64,000 bases of DNA from Dactylosporangium sp. AC04546 (lineage in GTDB: Bacteria > Actinomycetota > Actinomycetes > Mycobacteriales > Micromonosporaceae): the NCBI RefSeq assembly GCF_022095675.1, contig NZ_JAHYSG010000012.1, forward strand, positions 1 through 64,000, in the 5' to 3' direction. A program made the translations under genes and the position numbers. The number at the start of each line of letters is the position of its first letter. The first letter of the stretch is position 1. Under the pieces are notes generated by a model. It made no database searches and was not told the DNA's origin. It saw nothing but the letters and a program-made list of their open reading frames with translations. Below are positions 35,001 to 43,514 of this stretch, one piece after another.

Positions 35001-36383
35001 CCCGCCGGCGACGGTGGTGCGGGCGGTGCCGTTGGCGTAGACGGTGTAGCCGGTGACGCCGACGTTGTCGGTCGACGCCGTCCAGGTGAGCCGGATCTGG
35101 CCGGAGGCGGGCTGGGTGTACGCCAGGTTCCCCGGCGCCGACGGCGCCTCGGTGTCCTGGCCGGGGCCGCCGGGCCGGTTGACCGTGTTGCTGTTCGGCG
35201 ACTCGTTGCCGACGGCGTCGCGGGCGCGCACGAAGTACGAGAGCGTCGCGGTCGTCGGCTGGCTCTCCGTGTAGACCAGCGTGTTGCCGGCCACGGTGGT
35301 GACGAAGGTGCCGTTGCGGTAGATCGCGTAGGCGGTCACGCCCACGTTGTCGGTCGACGCGGTCCAGGCGAGCCGGATCTGTCCGCTGCTCGGCTCGGTC
35401 AGCGTGAGGTTGCCGGGTGCGGTCGGCGCGCTGCCGTCGACGATGCCCGCCCCGTAGACCTCGAACTCGGCGAGCTGGGCGGCCGGTTGACCGGTGTTCG
35501 CCGTGACGTTGAGGCGGAGGTACCGCTGCATCGTCCCCGCGAAGTTGATGGTCACCGTGTTCCCGCTGGCCGGGTCGAACACGTAGCCGGTCGAGGCCAC
35601 GATGTCGGTGAACGAGGTGCCGTTGGTGCTGCCCTGCACGGCAATGGTCTGCGTGCGGGTCGCCCAGGCGGCGGGCGGCGGCAGCTTCAGCACCACGCGG
35701 TTGACGCTCTGCGTGACGCCGAGGTCGACCTGCAGCCACTGCGGGAACGCGTTGTTCGCGCTCTCCCAGTAGCTGGACGCGTTGCCGTCGTTCGCGTTCG
35801 ACGCCGGGTAGCCGCTGACGCTGCTGCTCGCGGTGAGCGTCTTGCCGGCGGCCAGGTTCGGCGTGGTGCTGCCGGCGCCGTAGATCTCCAGCTCGCTGAG
35901 CTGCGCGGCGGGCCAGCCGGTGTTGGCGGTGATGCTCGCCCGCACGTAGCGGACGCTGGCGGCGGTGAAGCCCACCGTGACCGCGTTGCCGGACGACGGG
36001 CTGAAGGCGCGGGTCGCCGAGGCCGACAGGTCGCTGAACGAGCTGCCGTTCGTGCTGCCCTGCACGGCGAGGGTCTGGTTGCGGGCACCCCAGCCGCCGG
36101 GCAGCTTCAGCACGACCTGGTCGATGCTCACGGCGGAGCCGAGGTCGACCTGGACCCACTGCGGGAACGCGTTGTTCGGGCTCTCCCAGTACGTGTCCGG
36201 GTTGCCGTCGTTGACGTTGCCGGCGGTGTAGACGCCGTTCGTGCCGCTGGCCGTGGCGGGCCGGCCGAGCGCGAGGTTGGGGCCGCCGGCCGCGAAGGCC
36301 GGGGGCGCGGACAGGCCGGCCACGATCAGGCCGGCGCCCAGGAAGCCGCTGAGCAGCCGCCAGACGAGTGGTCTGCGTTTCAT
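32064..36383 (-). CDS. Secreted multidomain GH87-like alpha-1,3-glucanase (mutanase)
   Basis: The product is 1,439 residues from ATG 36383 (GAGGA upstream). Signal peptide 1-31. Domains in order: two discoidin/F5-8C (CBM32-like) modules (~35-165, ~170-305), two fibronectin III modules (~315-405, ~412-500), a third discoidin-like module (~510-635), two CARDB modules (~640-740, ~755-850), a CBM35-like/jelly-roll module (~870-1000) and a right-handed beta-helix (~1040-1439). Catalytic acids probably include Asp ~1224 in FADGINF and the Asp pair ~1242 in TTGDDSLAVW, as in GH87 enzymes that cut alpha-1,3-glucan of fungal walls or biofilms. GH87 is my best match; another beta-helix polysaccharidase is possible. 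Confidence 0.75.
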   Translation of the reverse strand: MKRRPLVWRLLSGFLGAGLIVAGLSAPPAFAAGGPNLALGRPATASGTNGVYTAGNVNDGNPDTYWESPNNAFPQWVQVDLGSAVSIDQVVLKLPGGWGARNQTLAVQGSTNGSSFSDLSASATRAFSPSSGNAVTVGFTAASVRYVRASITANTGWPAAQLSELEIYGAGSTTPNLAAGKTLTASSSVSGYPASNANDGNASSYWESANNAFPQWLQVDLGVTQSVNRVVLKLPPPAAWATRTQTIAVQGSTNGTSFTDIVASTGYVFDPASGNTVTINFAGTMQRYLRLNVTANTGQPAAQLAEFEVYGAGIVDGSAPTAPGNLTLTEPSSGQIRLAWTASTDNVGVTAYAIYRNGTFVTTVAGNTLVYTESQPTTATLSYFVRARDAVGNESPNSNTVNRPGGPGQDTEAPSAPGNLAYTQPASGQIRLTWTASTDNVGVTGYTVYANGTARTTVAGGVLTYTDSQPDTATVAYVVRASDAAGNESAPSNTVTRTGTNPPQGSNLAPGKPIEASSSVFTFTAANANDGQLGTYWESNGFPGTLTLKLGANADITSVVVKLNPDSAWGARTQAMQVLGREQSATGYTSLVARTDYNFSPGNQNTITIPVTARTADVQLQIFSNTGAPGGQVAELQVFGTMAPNPDLRVTNLTWAPASPDETSAITLSATVQNSGTAGSPATTVNATLGGQLAGTANVGALAAGASTTVTVNAGQRPMGSYTAAATVDPANTVVEQNNDNNTFTAPTQLVVAQAPGPDLQVVGITSNPASPAAGAAVSFTVAVNNRGTTASGVTTVTRVTVGTTTLNTNTPSIAAGATVNVAISGTWTAVAGGATIVATADATNVVAETSETNNSMSQSIVVGRGAAVPYTSYEAEAGTYTGQLVTADALRTFGHTNFGTESSGRASVRLTSQGQYVQITSTNQANSIVVRNSVPDSASGGGQDYTISLYANDVFVQKLTLSSKFSWLYGTTDDTESLSNSPQANARRLFDESHALLPTSYPAGTRFKLQRDAGDTASFYYLDLIDLEQVAPALSQPAGCTSITAYGAVPNDGLDDTAAIQRAVTDDQNGVISCVWIPAGQWRQEQKILTPDPTRGQYNQLGIRNVVIRGAGMWHTQLYTDTEPQNVTGNINHPHEGNVGFEIEDNAQISDLAIFGATKNRANRGHGLNGRFGKNTKISNVWIEHVNVGAWVGRDYSDTPAYWNPGDNLEFSGMRIRDTFADGINFSNGTRNSKVFNSSFRTTGDDSLAVWANPFVKDQAVDIGHDNHFTNNTVQLPWRANGIAIYGGYGNGIENNLISDTMNYPGIMLATDHNPLAFSGTTTIANNGLYRCGGVFWGEQQEFGAITLFAQGKDIPGVIIRDTDISDSTYDGIQFKTGGGTMTAQITNVKIDKSNNGSGILAMSGARGQATLTNVQVTNSAQGDVVKEPGSQFVFVTP

Positions 36384-36677
36384 CGAGTCCTCAGTTCGTG
36401 GGGAGCAGGGCAGCGTGCATCGCCCCTGGACCCACGGGATCGGTGCGGCGCGCCGCACCCGGCAGTGCCGATCAGGCCGATCGGCACGGCGGGGCGCGCT
36501 GGCGGCGAGGCGCGCGGCGGGGTGTGCACCCCGGGGTCAGGGTGTTCCGGTCGGGTTCCGGCAGGCCGTTGGCGGTGAGCCTGCCGTCAACTTGCACTCC
36601 GTTGCGCAGGATTTCTGCGATCCCCTGCCAACTTCTTGCAAGCTTGGTGTTCAAGGTTGCAGATGTATCGTGGTTCG
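36384..36677. promoter_or_regulatory. Upstream region of the GH87 gene with TTGCAAG-type boxes
   Basis: CTTGCAAG, a perfect palindrome, lies at 36635-36642; ACTTGCAC (near 36590) and, on the other strand, CTGCAACCTTG (near 36655) are related. Direct CTTGCAAG repeats are the known operator of the LacI-type MalR/Reg1 repressor of starch genes in Streptomyces. Control of this glucanase by such a regulator is inferred. The rest shows dyads around GGTGCGGCGCGCCGCACC but no gene. Confidence 0.5.
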
Positions 36678-37721
36678 TCAACGGGTGCGCCGCTCGTACC
36701 GATGGAACACCCAGGTCAGCGCGGTGAGCGCGATTGCGAAGACGGGCAGCCAGGGCAGGCGGTGCAGGACCCAGGCGCCGTCCGGTGCGTCGAGCAGCCC
36801 GGCGGGGCGGCCGGCGGCGAGGGCGGCGAACGTGACGAGCAGCAGCGCCGGCTGGTGCCACAGGAAGATGGACAGCGCGTGGCGGTTCAGCGTGCCGGTG
36901 ACCGCGGCCGTCGCCGGCGTGTGTCGCAGGCGGTCGCGCAGCATGAGGTACATCCCGATCTGGAGCATGACGAGGGACATCGCGGCGAGGGACGGGGGGT
37001 CCAGGTTGGAGAAGCGGTCCCCGGGCACGCCGACCGCGCTGGGCGGGTAGCCGGCGACGGTCAGCAGCAGGGCGCCGCCCGCCAGGCCGGAGACGGCCAG
37101 CAGCGGCCCGTGCCGCGGGCTCAGGCGTTCCTGGGCGAGGGCGATGCCGAGCAGATACGGCACCGACCACGCTACGGGGACCATTGTGAGGCGCCACCAC
37201 TCGGGCAGGCCGTCCTCCCGGAACGCGTCGGTGAGCACTACGAACAGCAGCGGCAGCAGTACCGCCGGCGCGCCCGCTGTGCGGACGAGGCGCTTGAGGG
37301 CCGGGGCGGCGGCGGTGAGGACCAGGTAGGCGGCGAGGAACCACAGCGGGTGGGTGACCAGGGACTCGACGACGTGCGTCGTGGTGTCCGGGGCGCCGGC
37401 GGCCTTGAGGATGCCCAGGGCGGGCAGCCAGACGGCGGCGAGGATCAGCACCGGCACGAGCAGGCGCCGCTGCTTCCGGGGCTTTCCGGAGCTCGTTTTT
37501 CGGCGGGTCGCCGCGAAACCGCTCGCGAAGAAGAACAGGCCGAGGGTCTGGAACAGCCAGCTCGCCGGGGCGAGATACGGCGCGTGCTGCAGCGGGCTCT
37601 CGCCGTGCAGGGCCGAGGTGTCGTACGGGTCGCTGACCACGGCCGACACCAGCCAGTGGCCGAGGACCACGCCGGCGACGGCGACGGCTCGCAGCGCGTC
37701 CACGCTCGTGTCCCGGTTCAT
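36678..37721 (-). CDS. Acyltransferase family 3 membrane protein
   Basis: The product is 347 residues with about ten membrane helices. The start SVDALRAVAVAGVVLGHWLV carries the R(x)hxhhxxVxxxH-type motif of acyltransferase-3 proteins such as OatA. FLWHQPALLL near the end matches the conserved C-terminal helix. Such enzymes move acetyl groups to peptidoglycan or exopolysaccharide sugars or antibiotics. ATG 37721 overlaps the stop of the upstream DUF1023 gene (ATGA), so the two are coupled. Confidence 0.85.
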   Translation of the reverse strand: MNRDTSVDALRAVAVAGVVLGHWLVSAVVSDPYDTSALHGESPLQHAPYLAPASWLFQTLGLFFFASGFAATRRKTSSGKPRKQRRLLVPVLILAAVWLPALGILKAAGAPDTTTHVVESLVTHPLWFLAAYLVLTAAAPALKRLVRTAGAPAVLLPLLFVVLTDAFREDGLPEWWRLTMVPVAWSVPYLLGIALAQERLSPRHGPLLAVSGLAGGALLLTVAGYPPSAVGVPGDRFSNLDPPSLAAMSLVMLQIGMYLMLRDRLRHTPATAAVTGTLNRHALSIFLWHQPALLLVTFAALAAGRPAGLLDAPDGAWVLHRLPWLPVFAIALTALTWVFHRYERRTR

Positions 37722-38584
37722 CGCTGATCTCCTCCGTGCCTGGCGATGTGGGCGATGGCCTCCTGGGCGTCGGTGCCGGGTGCCAGGTAGTGGTCGTGGT
37801 CCTGGACGGTCGCGGCCGGGATCAGGCGGGCGCCGAACGCGGGGTCGACCGGCCGGCGGCCGTGGCCGAGGCCGCCGATGCGGACTCCGGGGACGAACCG
37901 CATCGGGTCGTGCGGGGACAGTGCCGCCCACACCCGGGCCGTGGTGCCCAGGCCGCGCACGGTGGCGGCGCCCATGCCGGGGCAGCCGAACACGACGAGG
38001 TCGGTCACGGCCGATGGCAGGCGTCTCGCGGCGAGGCCGATGACGGTGCCGCCGTAGCTGTGACCGAGGAGCGCGACCGTCGCTCGCGGATGGGCGGTGG
38101 TGAGGGCGCCGATGAACCGTTCCAGGGCGGCGGCGCCCGCGTGAGCCAGGTCCTCGCGGAACGCGGACACGTCGATGCCTGCAGGCGTGTCGTAGCCGAG
38201 CCAGGCGATGACGGCGATGCTCGTTGCCTTCTGCAGGTCGCTGGCCTGGCGGGACGGCGAGCGGTGGGGGCGGCTCGCCACGCCGCGCCAGAAGTTGTCG
38301 GCGCGGTTGCCGGCGCCGGGCACCAGCACCGCGATCCGCCGGGCGGTGTCCAGGTCGCCGAACACCTCGGCGACCCGTCCCCGGCCCCGCAGGTCGAACA
38401 GCAGGAACTGCCCGTCGCGCCCCGCGTACGGCGGCCCGGCCGCGTCCATCGCCGCCTTGTTCGCCGCGTACGACCGTTCGTCGATCCGTTCCGCCGGAGG
38501 CACCGCGTCGGCCGGCGCCAGCAGCGTTCCCGCGGCGGGCACCAGCGCGACGGTGAGGGCGGTCAGCACGGCACGTCGTCTCAT
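37718..38584 (-). CDS. DUF1023-type alpha/beta hydrolase, secreted
   Basis: The product is 288 residues from ATG 38584. A signal peptide (VLTALTVALVPAAGTLLAPA) is followed by the DUF1023 alpha/beta-hydrolase core, with VLVPGAGNRADNF and the nucleophile elbow LLGHSYGGTV. The catalytic His is probably in DHDHYL. Such proteins are common in actinomycetes; most have no assigned substrate. Translationally coupled to the acyltransferase, it may act on the same acylated cell-surface product. Confidence 0.85.
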   Translation of the reverse strand: MRRRAVLTALTVALVPAAGTLLAPADAVPPAERIDERSYAANKAAMDAAGPPYAGRDGQFLLFDLRGRGRVAEVFGDLDTARRIAVLVPGAGNRADNFWRGVASRPHRSPSRQASDLQKATSIAVIAWLGYDTPAGIDVSAFREDLAHAGAAALERFIGALTTAHPRATVALLGHSYGGTVIGLAARRLPSAVTDLVVFGCPGMGAATVRGLGTTARVWAALSPHDPMRFVPGVRIGGLGHGRRPVDPAFGARLIPAATVQDHDHYLAPGTDAQEAIAHIARHGGDQR

Positions 38585-38699
38585 GCGCCCCACCGTCCCG
38601 ATTCCGGACATCCGGCACATCGGGCCGTGGACCGTAGCCCACGGACGTCCGCCCGTGGTCGTACGCCCGTGGTCCGACGCGGCGGGCCAGGCGGCTGGC

Positions 38700-38705
38700 T
38701 AGCAT
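38700..38705 (+). promoter_or_regulatory. Leaderless-type -10 box of the histidine kinase gene
   Basis: TAGCAT ends six bases before the ATG at 38712, the spacing of leaderless transcripts. A matching -35 was not found. Confidence 0.4.
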
Positions 38706-38711
38706 CGGCGC

Positions 38712-39902
38712 ATGGGCTTCTGGCGGGCGGTGGTGGCGTGGACGGGCCTGGTGCTGTCACCGCTGCTGTTCTTCGGCTGGAGCATGACCGGAGACCCGGC
38801 ACACTGGCCGTTCGGCCTGCGGTTCATCGTCCCGATCGCGGCCCTGGCCGCACTGACCGGCGTGCTGCGGCGCCGCCCGTTCGTGGCGCTGGGCATGCTG
38901 CTGCTCATCACCGCGGCGTTCGAGGTGACGTTCCACCCGAACGACGCCGAGCAGTTCGCCCTGCACAGCGACGTGCGCACGATCCAGACGGTGGCCCTCG
39001 ACGTGGCCGTCGGCTACATCGCGGCAACCCGCCGCCGCTGGGTCTCCATCACCACGGCGGTGCTCGTGCTGTGCGCACAGTGGGCGACGGCGGCGGGCTT
39101 CCCGCTGAGCCCCAACGACCTCAACGACCTCACCGTCCAGGACGCCCTGGCCATGCTGGCGGCATGGTTCATCGGCAACTCGGTCCGCCAGCGCCGGGTC
39201 TTCGCCGAGGCCCGCCTGGCCGAGACGGCCCGCGAGGCGGCTCAGGCCGAACGCCTGCGCATCGCCCGCGAGCTGCACGACCTGATCGCCCACAGCATCG
39301 GCGTCATCGCCATGCAGGCCGGCATGGGCCGCAGGGTGATCGACACCCAACCGTCCGAGGCCCGCCAGGCCCTGGCCGTGATCGAGGAAACGGGCCGCGA
39401 GACGCTGGCGGCTTTACGCCGCACACTCGGCACCCTCCGCCGCACCGACCCGGATGCGGAGGGCGTCCCGCTGGCCCCGTCGAGCGGCCTGGCCGGCCTA
39501 ACACAGCTGGCCGAACGTTCGCGGGCCGGCGGCCTGCACATCGGGCTGCACACCGAGGTTCCGGCGGCACTACCCGCGGACCTGGACCTGGCCGCGTACC
39601 GGATCGTCCAGGAGTCCCTGACCAACGTGACCCGCCACGCCCACGCCACCCGCTGCGACGTGCGTGTGACCACGGAGGCCGACTCGCTACGGATCGAGGT
39701 GACCGACAACGGCCGAGGCGGCCCGATCGGTGCGGGCGGCCACGGCGTCGCCGGCATGCGCGAGCGGGTCGGGCTGCTGGGCGGCGAGTTCACGGCCGGC
39801 CCGCGCCCGGACGGAGGCTTCCGCGTGGCCGCCACGATCCCCCTCCCAGCCCCCGCTCCCGCTCCCGTTGCCGCGCCCTCCACCGCCGGGGGTTCGCGGT
39901 GA
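38712..39902 (+). CDS. Sensor histidine kinase, NarL/DesK type
   Basis: The product is 396 residues. Residues ~1-155 hold about five membrane helices without a large periplasmic sensor, so the signal is probably sensed at or in the membrane. The dimerisation/phospho-acceptor box is RIARELHDLIAHS with His189, typical of the HisKA_3 class. The ATPase part has RIVQESLTNVTRHAHAT (N box) and EVTDNGRGG plus GHGVAGMRERVGLLGG (G boxes). It overlaps the response-regulator gene by four bases (GTGA). The signal is unknown. Confidence 0.92.
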   Translation: MGFWRAVVAWTGLVLSPLLFFGWSMTGDPAHWPFGLRFIVPIAALAALTGVLRRRPFVALGMLLLITAAFEVTFHPNDAEQFALHSDVRTIQTVALDVAVGYIAATRRRWVSITTAVLVLCAQWATAAGFPLSPNDLNDLTVQDALAMLAAWFIGNSVRQRRVFAEARLAETAREAAQAERLRIARELHDLIAHSIGVIAMQAGMGRRVIDTQPSEARQALAVIEETGRETLAALRRTLGTLRRTDPDAEGVPLAPSSGLAGLTQLAERSRAGGLHIGLHTEVPAALPADLDLAAYRIVQESLTNVTRHAHATRCDVRVTTEADSLRIEVTDNGRGGPIGAGGHGVAGMRERVGLLGGEFTAGPRPDGGFRVAATIPLPAPAPAPVAAPSTAGGSR

Positions 39903-40549
39903 GCACCCGGGTCGTGCTGGTTGACGATCAGCCACTCATCCGCAGTGCGCTGCGGGTGCTCATCGCCGACGCCGAGGATCTTGTCGTCGTCGGGGAGGCC
40001 GGAACCGGGGACGAGGCCGTCGCCCTGGTGGCGCGTGAGGCGCCCGACGTTGTGGTGATGGATATCCGGATGCCGGGGATGGACGGGATCGAGGCCACGC
40101 GGCGGATCGTCGCCAGCGGGGCCGCGGCCCGGGTGCTGGTGCTGACGACCTTCGATGACGACGAGTATGTCTACGGGGCGCTCCGGGCCGGGGCGAGCGG
40201 GTTCGTCGTCAAGGACATGGCGCTCGACGACATCCTCGGCGCCGTCCGCGTGGTCGCGGGCGGGGACGCGATCGTCGCGCCCCGCGTGACACGGCTGCTC
40301 GTCTCGCACTTCGTGAGCGACGAGCCCGCCACCGCACCACGGCGGGTGCTCGACCAGATCACGGAGCGGGAGCGGGAGGTGCTCACGCTCATCGGGCAGG
40401 GCCGGTCCAACCATGAGATCGCCGATGACCTCCACATCACGGTCGCCACCGTGAAGGCGCACGTCGCGCGGCTGCTCACCAAGCTCGACGCGCGGGACCG
40501 GGTGCAGCTGGTGATCATCGCGTTCGAGGCCCGGCTGGTCGTGGTATGA
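39899..40549 (+). CDS. NarL/FixJ-family response regulator
   Basis: The product is 216 residues. The receiver has Asp55 in VVMDIRMPG as phospho-acceptor, with acidic VLVDDQ at the start, T in LVLTTFDDD and K in FVVKD. The C-terminal LuxR-type helix-turn-helix reads ITEREREVLTLIGQGRSNHE followed by ATVKAHVARLLTKLDARD. Its GTG overlaps the kinase stop, so they form one two-component system. Targets are unknown. Confidence 0.95.
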   Translation: MSTRVVLVDDQPLIRSALRVLIADAEDLVVVGEAGTGDEAVALVAREAPDVVVMDIRMPGMDGIEATRRIVASGAAARVLVLTTFDDDEYVYGALRAGASGFVVKDMALDDILGAVRVVAGGDAIVAPRVTRLLVSHFVSDEPATAPRRVLDQITEREREVLTLIGQGRSNHEIADDLHITVATVKAHVARLLTKLDARDRVQLVIIAFEARLVVV

Positions 40550-40590
40550 GCACGCCCCGGGACCGCGATCGGCGTGGTTGGATCTCTTCC

Positions 40591-41661
40591 GTGATACCTA
40601 AGCTCGTCCAGCCGCCCAAGGCGCGGGCCGGGGACCGGATCGCCGTGCTCTCGCCCTCGGCCGCCGTCGCCGGGGCCTTCCCCGCCGTGCACGAGCAGGC
40701 CATGCGGCGCCTCGCCGAGGTCACCGGGCTGGTGCCCGTCGAGTTTCCCACCACGCGGCGGGTCGGGGCGAGCGCCGCCGCCCGGGCCGCCGACGTCAAC
40801 GCCGCGTTCGCCGACCCGAGCATCCGGGGCATCCTGGCCGTCGCCGGCGGGGAGGACCAGATCACCGTCGTCCCCCACCTCGACGCCGGCCTGGCCCGGG
40901 CCGATCCCAAGCCCTTCCTCGGTACCAGTGACAACACCAACCTGCACCAGTGGCTCTGGGCCAACGGGATCGCGAGCTTCTACGGCGGGTCGACCCAGGT
41001 GCACCTCGGGCCCGGACCGCGGGTCGACGACGTCCACGTCCGGTCGCTGCGGGCCGCGCTGCTGACCGGCGAGCGGCTCGAGATCACCGACCCCGGCGAG
41101 TCGGAGGACATCGGGGTCGACTGGGCCGACCCGCAGGCCCTGGAGTGCTTCGGGGAGCGCGAGGCCACCGAGCCGTGGAGCTGGCACGGGCCGGCCCGGG
41201 TCGTGAACGGGGACGCCTGGGGCGGGTGCCTCGAAGTGATCCAGTGGGTCCTCACCGCGGGGCGGTTCCCGTTCCCGCCGCAGGCGCTGGACGGCGGCGT
41301 GCTCATCATCGAGACGTCGGAGAAGCTGCTCCCCGCGCGCGAGGTGGGCTGGATCGTCCGCGCGCTCGGGGAGCGCGGCCTGCTCGCCGCCGCCGGCGCG
41401 GTGCTGGTGGCGCGTCCGCCCGTCTCGGACCACACACGGCGGCCGGACGCCGCTGAGCGGGCGCGCCTCCGGCGAGCGCAGCGGGACGTCGTGGTCGAAC
41501 TGGTCGGACGGTACAACCCGGAGGCCGTCGTCTGTGTCGGCGTGCCGTTCGGCCACACCCGGCCGCAGTGGATCCTGCCGCACGGCGGCAGCATCACGGT
41601 TGACGGAACCCAGCGGCGGGTCTTCGCCGACTACGGGTCGGATTTGATGCATCAGGAATGA
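40591..41661 (+). CDS. S66-family LD-carboxypeptidase-like peptidase
   Basis: The product is 356 residues. The start AGDRIAVLSPSAAVAGAFP, the VNAAFADPSIRGILAVAGGE run and the nucleophile region FLGTSDNTNLHQWL match the S66 serine peptidase family. Family members include cytoplasmic LdcA, which removes D-Ala from murein tetrapeptides, and MccF-like immunity proteins that cleave antibiotic conjugates. Which one this is cannot be said; length and lack of signal fit both. GTG 40591 is chosen; an ATG at 40546 overlapping the response-regulator stop would add 15 residues. Confidence 0.8.
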   Translation: MIPKLVQPPKARAGDRIAVLSPSAAVAGAFPAVHEQAMRRLAEVTGLVPVEFPTTRRVGASAAARAADVNAAFADPSIRGILAVAGGEDQITVVPHLDAGLARADPKPFLGTSDNTNLHQWLWANGIASFYGGSTQVHLGPGPRVDDVHVRSLRAALLTGERLEITDPGESEDIGVDWADPQALECFGEREATEPWSWHGPARVVNGDAWGGCLEVIQWVLTAGRFPFPPQALDGGVLIIETSEKLLPAREVGWIVRALGERGLLAAAGAVLVARPPVSDHTRRPDAAERARLRRAQRDVVVELVGRYNPEAVVCVGVPFGHTRPQWILPHGGSITVDGTQRRVFADYGSDLMHQE

Positions 41662-41691
41662 TGTATCAGCGCCACCCGACCAGGCGCCCTT

Positions 41692-42450
41692 CTAGCGTGA
41701 CGGGCCGTCTGCCTCCGCGGCGACGATCGCCGTGAACGCCTCGAGTGCTGCCGCATCACCGTATGGCCGCAGTACGTACGCCTCGGCCCAGCCGGCGGCG
41801 TCCGGATATCCGCTGGCGATGATGCGCTGCGCGGCGGCCTGGACGTCGTACGTCGTCCGGCGGAGTTCGACGGTCGGTCCGAGGATCGCCCAGTATGCAC
41901 CGGGAGGGCCGTACGCCATGCCGACGCTGCCCGGGTTCACCACCCGTCGCTGGTTGACCAGACGATCGAACGGCATGTGCGTGTGCCCGCAGACGACGAC
42001 CTGCTCGCTCACACCCCGCAGCGCCTGCTCCCATCGGTCGATGGGCGAGTCGACCAGGACGAACTCGTCGTCCCGCCGGGGCGTCGCATGGCAGAACAGG
42101 GTCGGGCCCAGGCCGTCGAGGTCGAGCGTGACGGTCATCGGCAGGGCCGTCATCAGGTCGCGGTGCCGCTGGCTGAGCAGCGGGACACACGCCGCCACGG
42201 TGTCGCCGGCCGGTCCGGGCGGCACCTCGCCGTCGAGGCCGGCGAGCAGTTCCCGTTCGCCGTTGCCGTGGACCCAGATCGCCGTGTCGCCCAGGCCGGC
42301 CAGGCGGTCCAGGGTCTGTGCGGGCATCGGGCCACCGGCGATGTCGCCCAGCAGGACGACGTGGTCCACCCCGCTGTCCTCGACCTCACGAAGGACGGCT
42401 TCCAGTGCCGGCAGGTTTCCATGGATGTCGGCAAGCACCGCAACTCGCAT
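41692..42450 (-). CDS. Calcineurin-type metallophosphoesterase
   Basis: The product is 252 residues. The metal ligands appear in order: DIHGN (VAVLADIHGNL), GDIAGG, GNGERE and CGHTHMPFDR, the standard YfcE-like phosphoesterase set. It would hydrolyse phosphodiester or phosphomonoester bonds with a dinuclear metal centre. Substrate unknown. It is convergent with the S66 peptidase gene and lies downstream of the expansin-like gene on the same strand, with no evidence for a shared function. Confidence 0.9.
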   Translation of the reverse strand: MRVAVLADIHGNLPALEAVLREVEDSGVDHVVLLGDIAGGPMPAQTLDRLAGLGDTAIWVHGNGERELLAGLDGEVPPGPAGDTVAACVPLLSQRHRDLMTALPMTVTLDLDGLGPTLFCHATPRRDDEFVLVDSPIDRWEQALRGVSEQVVVCGHTHMPFDRLVNQRRVVNPGSVGMAYGPPGAYWAILGPTVELRRTTYDVQAAAQRIIASGYPDAAGWAEAYVLRPYGDAAALEAFTAIVAAEADGPSR

Positions 42451-42535
42451 GCTCCCAGCCTCCGCCACGCACGTGGACCCCGTAGCCCCGCCGGCTGCGC
42501 CGCTAGCGAACAGCCGCGGCGGCGTCAGCAGTGCG

Positions 42536-43435
42536 TCAGCAGCGGGAGCCGGCGAAAGCCGTCGGTGCGGGGCCCGTGGACGGTGCTTCGGCCGCAGGTG
42601 CATCGGCGGCCAGGGCCTCGGTCGACGGAGCGGTGGAAGGCGGGGCCGCCGACTTCGGGGAGGCCGCCGTGGTCTTCGGGGCCACCGTCCCGCCGCCCGT
42701 GGCGCCCGGGCGTTGGACCGTGCCCGGGGTCAGCGTCACGCCCGAGAGTGTCGTGCGGCGGCCGGCCGAGTCGGTGACGCGGACCGTGAACGGGCCGGGG
42801 CCGGCGCCGTTCTGGGCGATCCAGTAGTTGTAGTCGGTGTGGCTCAGGGCCTTCCAGGCGCCGGACTGCTGCAGCTCCACGGTGGACGTCGGGTTGCCCA
42901 CGTTGTCCAGCCGGAGCGCCAGCCAGTAGCGGGACGAGCCCTCCTTGACGCGGATGGTCATCGGGCCGGGCACCGGCGCGCTCGTGACCGGGGAGTAGGT
43001 CACCTTGATCACGCCCGCGTTCACGTCGCCGATCTTGGCGAACGCCTGCTTGCTCAGGTCGAGGTGGCCGGCCGCGCACTCCGGGCAGCGGTCGGTGACC
43101 TTCACCCGGACCGTGCCCTTCGGGCCCTTCACGTCGAGGTAGCCGCCGCAGGCGGCGCCGGCCTTGTACTCCGCGTTGCCCAGCGCCACGACGAGGGGGT
43201 TCGAGACCTGGTCGAACGAGCAGTTGCCGCCGCCGTCGGCCGCATAGTAGGTGGCCTGGCCCGCCGCCGCGGCCGCGCAGGCCGCGCCCGAGGACTGCGC
43301 GACCAGCGCGACGGTCGCCGTCGCGGCCACCACGGCGCCCGCGCCGGCGATCAGCCAGGTGCGCCGCAGGCGCCACCACGGCGTGGGTTCGACAGAGTCC
43401 AGCACGGCCCGGATCGTAGCGAAGGCGGCCGGCAT
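42536..43435 (-). CDS. Expansin-like protein, membrane-tethered or secreted
   Basis: The product is about 299 residues from ATG 43435; GTG 43450 is an alternative. A hydrophobic segment WLIAGAGAVVAATATVALVA near residue 30 serves as signal-anchor. Then a double-psi beta-barrel (QATYYAADGGGNCSFD ... VKVTDRCPECAAGHLDL) carries the conserved Asp of HLDLSKQAFAKIG, equivalent to the essential Asp of bacterial expansins, and a beta-sandwich D2 with aromatic residues (SSRYWLALRLDN, YNYWIAQNGAG). A Pro/Ala/Thr tail ends it. Expansins loosen cellulose-xylan contacts without hydrolysis and fit the plant-polymer region nearby. Confidence 0.85.
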   Translation of the reverse strand: MPAAFATIRAVLDSVEPTPWWRLRRTWLIAGAGAVVAATATVALVAQSSGAACAAAAAGQATYYAADGGGNCSFDQVSNPLVVALGNAEYKAGAACGGYLDVKGPKGTVRVKVTDRCPECAAGHLDLSKQAFAKIGDVNAGVIKVTYSPVTSAPVPGPMTIRVKEGSSRYWLALRLDNVGNPTSTVELQQSGAWKALSHTDYNYWIAQNGAGPGPFTVRVTDSAGRRTTLSGVTLTPGTVQRPGATGGGTVAPKTTAASPKSAAPPSTAPSTEALAADAPAAEAPSTGPAPTAFAGSRC

Positions 43436-43514
43436 CGCACGCCGCACCAAAGCAACGCTTAAGGTCGGGTTGAGAGTCGATAGGCCCCAACCGGATCAGT
43501 TAGGCTCGCTCGCC

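Noticed and set aside
31689..36578. 1,629-codon plus-strand ORF opposite the GH87 gene
   Set aside because: It is antisense to a well-supported multidomain secreted enzyme and shows no domain signal.
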